A stretch of 64,000 bases of DNA from Streptomyces sp. ADI95-17 (lineage in GTDB: Bacteria > Actinomycetota > Actinomycetes > Streptomycetales > Streptomycetaceae). Shown here piece after piece: positions 60,740-64,000 of this stretch. Each line of letters starts with the position of its first letter. The first letter of the stretch is position 1. Location: positions 630,962 through 694,961 of the forward strand of contig NZ_ML123048.1 of the NCBI RefSeq assembly GCF_003846175.1. The letters run 5' to 3'. The notes under the pieces are model-generated. The model saw only the letters and a program-made list of their open reading frames with translations, made no database searches and was not told the origin of the DNA. The position numbers and the translations under genes are program-made.

Positions 60740-60901
60740 GGAGTCTTCCCGAGGGGTCGGCGAAGCGGGGGGCGCGCAGCGGGACGGTGTGGTGGGCGCG
60801 CGGCAGGTACGTCGGGGGTGTGGGACCGCGTACGGCGAAGCGCTCCGGACCGTGTCGGATCGCGGCGGAGTGAGGTGTGAAAGGGGCTGCGGGGGGAGCG
60901 G

Positions 60902-61012
60902 TCAGCGACAGGCGGCGCTGGAGACCCGCGCCAGGTCGATGTGACGGCGCAGCGTCAGGGCGAGCGGGACCGGGGCGGCGTGGGCGGGGGGCGCTGTTCG
61001 GCGGCCGGCCAT
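60902..61012 (-). CDS. sulfur-type leader peptide (HIDL...SSAACR)
   Basis: A 36-residue ORF starting at ATG 61010-61012 with GGGAG 7 nt upstream. Its end, TLRRHIDLARVSSAACR, is the pattern of streptomycete putative leader peptides found before sulfate, sulfonate and cysteine genes, with Cys as the last but one residue. It precedes the DszB-like gene by 162 bp. It probably lets ribosome stalling on the Cys codon raise expression when cysteine is short. I did not find a clear terminator/antiterminator pair in the gap; the RNA just after the stop is C-rich. Confidence 0.8.
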   Translation of the reverse strand: MAGRRTAPPAHAAPVPLALTLRRHIDLARVSSAACR

Positions 61013-61074
61013 GGCACTGCTCCCTTCCGCTCGTCGGTGGTGACGTGGTGCAGACTGCCACGGACCCGGACCGG

Positions 61075-61156
61075 CCCACAACTCGCTTCCCATGATGTGG
61101 GATCGAGCGTGAACGGAGTGTTTCCCGGCCAGGTACCAGTCAGGAACCCGGCCAGG
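61075..61156. promoter_or_regulatory. repeats in the divergent region of the organosulfur operon and the IclR gene
   Basis: CCCACA (61075-61080) and TGTGGG (61096-61101) form an inverted repeat. CCCGGCCAGG occurs twice in direct orientation (61124-61133 and 61147-61156), 23 bp apart, about two helix turns. These are candidate sites for the neighbouring IclR regulator. Confidence 0.45.
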
Positions 61157-61231
61157 AATCCGTACCTTTCAACTCCCGTAATGTGGCAACCGAATGCCCC
61201 CGAGCCCCTGACGAGCGGAGAGTGGACCGAC

Positions 61232-62014
61232 ATGACCGAGGCCGCGGCAGCACGTGCTCCCGGTGGCGCCCAGGCCGTCCGGCGCGCCCTGGACGTGCTG
61301 CACTGCTTCCACGACAACGGCCCCGACCTCAGCGCCTCCGACCTCGCCCGCCGCCTCGGGCTCTCCGCCTCCACGGCGCACCGCCTGGCCCGCACCCTGC
61401 TCGGCGCGGGCTTTCTGGAGCAGGACGCCCGCACCTCCCGCTACCGGCTGGGCCCCGCCGTCACCGAGCTGGGCAGGCTCTCTTACCACCAGCGGGGCCT
61501 GCATCTGGCCGCCCCCGAGCTGACCGATCTCGCCGAACGCACCGGCGCCACGGCCGACCTGGCGCTGCGCAGCGGCCCCCACGCGGTGATCGTGGCGGGC
61601 GGTTCGGTGACGCCGAAGGTGGGGCTGCGCAGACCGCTGCACTCCACCGCGCTGGGCAAGGTCCTGCTGGCCTGGGCCCGGCCGGGCGAGGGCGGGCCCT
61701 CCTCGCTGCCCCCGCTGCCCGCGTTCACCGACCGGACGATCGTCGAACCGGCGGCCCTGGAGGTCGAGTTGGCGAAGGTGCGGTCCGACGCCTACGCGCT
61801 CAACGACGGCGAGTCGGCGCACGGGGTGCGGACCCTGGCGGTCCCGGTCCTGGACGGCGCCGGTCATGCCCGCTTCGCCCTGGCGGTCCGGGCCACCCCG
61901 TCCGTGATCACGGACGCGCGCACCGACTGGTTCCTGTCGCAGGCCCGCTCCTGCGCGCGGGCCCTGGAGGTCCTGCTGCTCTCCCCGGCCGAGCGCCGTC
62001 CGCCGAGGCCCTGA
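61232..62014 (+). CDS. IclR family transcriptional regulator
   Basis: A 260-residue regulator: N-terminal winged HTH (VRRALDVLHCFHDNGPDLSA, then RLGLSASTAHRLARTLLGAG) and C-terminal effector domain (SRYRLGPAVTELGRL, RRPLHSTALGKVLLAW, then DDGES-like NDGESAHGVRTLAVPV). ATG 61232 with GCGGAG 11 nt upstream. It is divergent from the leader peptide and organosulfur operon and is the obvious candidate regulator. Confidence 0.92.
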   Translation: MTEAAAARAPGGAQAVRRALDVLHCFHDNGPDLSASDLARRLGLSASTAHRLARTLLGAGFLEQDARTSRYRLGPAVTELGRLSYHQRGLHLAAPELTDLAERTGATADLALRSGPHAVIVAGGSVTPKVGLRRPLHSTALGKVLLAWARPGEGGPSSLPPLPAFTDRTIVEPAALEVELAKVRSDAYALNDGESAHGVRTLAVPVLDGAGHARFALAVRATPSVITDARTDWFLSQARSCARALEVLLLSPAERRPPRP

Positions 62015-62111
62015 GCAGCCCGGTCTGTCGGTGCCGCGTGGCACGATAGGACGCGTCCGGGGCAGGTGCCGGGCAGGACGGCAGCCGGGCTGCGCGGACA
62101 GAGGGACGTAC

Positions 62112-64000
62112 ATGACACAGGCCGGAGCGACGGAGGACGGGGCGCCCACGGGTAGGGCCGCGCGCGAGCTGCTGACGCGGGCCGAGCGGCTGCTGGAGAC
62201 GGCGCGCGCCGTGCCGGCCGATCACACCCGTGCCGTCGATGCCGTGCACACCGCGCTGAAGCCGCTGCTCGACTCCCTCGTGCGCCGGGAGCTCGCCACG
62301 ATCCCGGCCTCCAGGCTCAAGGACGTCACCGAGGGCAGGCTGCGGATCGGCGCGGTCGAGCAGGCCGGGTTCACCACCGTCGGCCAGGTCCACGAGACCA
62401 GCCGCTACGAGCTGCGCCAGATCCCCGGGGTCGGTGCGCAGACCGCCGACCAGGTGCTGGCCGCGGCCGGGCAGATCGCCCACGCGGTGCGGGACACCGT
62501 CGCGGTCCGGATAGACGTGGACGCCCCGGACGACGCCACGACCGCTCTGGTCGTCGCACTGCACCGGCTGGTCGAGGCCGGTCCCGACGTGCGGCGGGCG
62601 GTGGCCGCCGCGGGCCGGCTCGTCGGGCGCCTCGAACCCCTGCTGGCCGCCGCGGGACCGGCGCGGGGGCGGCTGCGCATGGTGTTCACCCGGCGCCAGG
62701 CCCGCTCCCGGGCGCTGGAGGCGGTCGCCGAGGTGCGGGCCGTCGTCGCCGAGGCCGACGAGCGGGGACTGCCCCTGCTGTTCGGGCAGGTCTCGGTCGA
62801 TCTGCTGCGGGGCGCGGAGTCGGACGTCGCGGCCTGGGTGGACTTCGAGCTGCGCTCGGCCGAGTACTACAGCCTGATCGCCGAGCTGTCCGGCACCGGA
62901 CCGGACCGGGACGCGGCCGAGGGGTTCCTGCCGTCCGGGATGGCGGACCGGGTGCGCGGTCTGCGGCTGGACGACGCCCATCTTCGGGTCTCGCTGCGCG
63001 GCTACCAGTCGTTCGGCGCCCGGTTCGCGCTCGCGCAGAAGCGGGTGATCCTCGGTGACGAGATGGGGCTCGGCAAGACCGTGCAGGCCATCGCCGCGCT
63101 CGCGCACCTCTCGGCGCGGGGCGAGACGCACTTCCTGGTGGTCTGCCCGGCGAGCGTGCTGATCAACTGGGCGCGCGAGATCCGTGCCCGCTCCACCCTG
63201 CGCACCCTGCCGGTGCACGGCCCCGAGCGGCAGTCCGCCTTCGACGAATGGCGTCGCGGCGGCGGGGTCGCCCTCACCACGTTCGACGCCCTGCACACCC
63301 TGCCGGCCGCCCCGGACTGCGGCACCCGGCCCGGCATGCTGGTGGTCGACGAGGCCCATTACGTCAAGAACCCCGCCACCCGCCGGTCCCGGGCCGTGTC
63401 CGGCTGGACGCAGCACACCGAACGGGTGCTGTTCCTGACCGGTACGCCCATGGAGAACCGCGTCGAGGAGTTCCGCAGCCTGGTCCGTCACCTCCAGCCG
63501 GAGCTGGCCCCCTCGATACACACCACCCACGGGGCCGCCGGTTCGCTCGCCTTCCGAAGGGCGGTCGCCCCGGCCTATCTGCGGCGCAACCAGGTGGATG
63601 TGCTGACCGAACTCCCGGCGCTGGTGCAGGTCGACGAGTGGGAGGAGCTCAGCCCGGAGGATCTCGACGCCTACCGCGAGGCGGTGGGTGCCGGGCACTT
63701 CATGCGGATGCGCCGGGCCGCGTACGCCCGGCCCGCGACGTCCGCGAAGCTGAACCGGCTGCGCGAGCTGGTGGCCGAGGCCGCGGCCAACGGCCTGAAG
63801 GTCGTGGTGTTCTCCTACTTCCGTGACGTGCTCCAGACGGTCGGACAGGCCCTGGATTCACCGGTGTTCGGCCCGTTGTCGGGGAGCCTCGCGGCCGACC
63901 GCCGCCAGCGGCTGATCGACGATTTCGCTGCCGTGGACGGCCATGCCGTTCTGCTCAGCCAGATCCAGGCGGGCGGAGTCGGACTGAACATGCAGTCGGC
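62112..64000 (+). CDS. SNF2-family DEAD/DEAH helicase with N-terminal HhH region (3' end outside window)
   Basis: At least 629 codons of a Snf2-type ATP-dependent DNA translocase. An N-terminal region (about 1-130) has a helix-hairpin-helix motif, LRQIPGVGAQTADQVLAAAG. Then come the helicase motifs: LGDEMGLGKTVQAIAALAHL (I), VCPASVLINWAREI (Ia), MLVVDEAHYVKNPATRRS (II, DEAH), LFLTGTPMENRVEEF (III), and the start of the second lobe VVVFSYFRDVLQTVGQAL and SQIQAGGVGLNMQSA (V). Start is ATG 62112, with GAGGGAC upstream. The gene is cut by the window end. A role in DNA repair or chromatin-like remodelling is inferred from the family only. Confidence 0.9.
   Translation, partial: MTQAGATEDGAPTGRAARELLTRAERLLETARAVPADHTRAVDAVHTALKPLLDSLVRRELATIPASRLKDVTEGRLRIGAVEQAGFTTVGQVHETSRYELRQIPGVGAQTADQVLAAAGQIAHAVRDTVAVRIDVDAPDDATTALVVALHRLVEAGPDVRRAVAAAGRLVGRLEPLLAAAGPARGRLRMVFTRRQARSRALEAVAEVRAVVAEADERGLPLLFGQVSVDLLRGAESDVAAWVDFELRSAEYYSLIAELSGTGPDRDAAEGFLPSGMADRVRGLRLDDAHLRVSLRGYQSFGARFALAQKRVILGDEMGLGKTVQAIAALAHLSARGETHFLVVCPASVLINWAREIRARSTLRTLPVHGPERQSAFDEWRRGGGVALTTFDALHTLPAAPDCGTRPGMLVVDEAHYVKNPATRRSRAVSGWTQHTERVLFLTGTPMENRVEEFRSLVRHLQPELAPSIHTTHGAAGSLAFRRAVAPAYLRRNQVDVLTELPALVQVDEWEELSPEDLDAYREAVGAGHFMRMRRAAYARPATSAKLNRLRELVAEAAANGLKVVVFSYFRDVLQTVGQALDSPVFGPLSGSLAADRRQRLIDDFAAVDGHAVLLSQIQAGGVGLNMQS

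Noticed and set aside
1-64000. search for tRNA, rRNA, CRISPR arrays, transposases and phage genes
   Set aside because: By eye I saw no cloverleaf, repeat-spacer array, transposase motif or phage structural gene. A tRNAscan or HMM search would be the decisive check.

Overview
The window is GC-rich actinobacterial DNA, almost certainly from a Streptomyces chromosome. The coding style fits: GTG, TTG and even CTG starts, leaderless promoters and GC-rich hairpin terminators. Lineage-typical families are present: an SsgA-like protein, a WhiB-like protein, an XRE/DUF5753 + DUF397 + ATPase-like triad, an SCO6745-family protein and a DUF5941 protein. No rRNA, tRNA, CRISPR array, prophage or transposase was seen. 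The content is chromosomal, with some accessory catabolic and envelope functions.

Region by region. 1-6.7 kb: a tightly overlapping minus-strand cluster for an exported phosphodiester-containing envelope glycopolymer (DUF5941/CDP-alcohol phosphotransferase, nucleotidyltransferase, glycerol-1-phosphate-dehydrogenase-like enzyme, second CDP-alcohol phosphotransferase, GT2 glycosyltransferase, TagG/TagH-like ABC exporter cut by the window start). 7-15 kb: zinc-type CDF transporter, a short ORF, a methyltransferase-GNAT fusion, idi, an ATPase-type regulator, an HdeD-like membrane protein, an enoyl-CoA hydratase, a GlxA/PfpI pair and an SCO6745-family gene under a palindromic operator. 15-26.5 kb: tex, an ABC-F protein, a BCCT osmolyte transporter, two secreted peptidases and a LacI regulator. 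26.4-34.6 kb: two MpaB-like (DUF2236) oxygenases, a TetR regulator with a 25-bp palindromic operator, an M4 metalloprotease with a long C-terminal domain, a LuxR-type regulator, a macro-domain protein and a MerR regulator. 34.6-42 kb: a four-gene beta-oxidation operon that includes an alpha-methylacyl-CoA racemase, suited to branched-chain fatty acids, and a divergent enoyl-reductase-like gene.

42-55 kb: a membrane-anchored HTH/peptidoglycan-binding protein, a 47-residue membrane protein, endonuclease V, small enzymes, developmental regulators (SsgA-like, XRE/DUF397 triad, WhiB-like), an acyl-ACP desaturase behind palindromic sites, a C-terminally truncated GMC oxidoreductase, and a LacI regulator next to a deletion scar joining remnants of two divergent polysaccharide-degradation genes.

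55-61 kb holds the most interesting unit, a divergently regulated organosulfur operon. It starts with a Cys-ending leader peptide of the sulfur-attenuator type. It continues with a DszB-like sulfinate desulfinase candidate that keeps the Cys/His/Arg catalytic set, a lipoprotein substrate-binding protein, a permease, an ATPase, a second binding-protein-fold protein with no signal peptide, and an SsuD-like flavin monooxygenase. An IclR regulator faces it. The window ends inside an SNF2-type helicase gene.

Starts were chosen by ribosome-binding site, frame and family knowledge. Family assignments come from recognised motifs, not from a database search.
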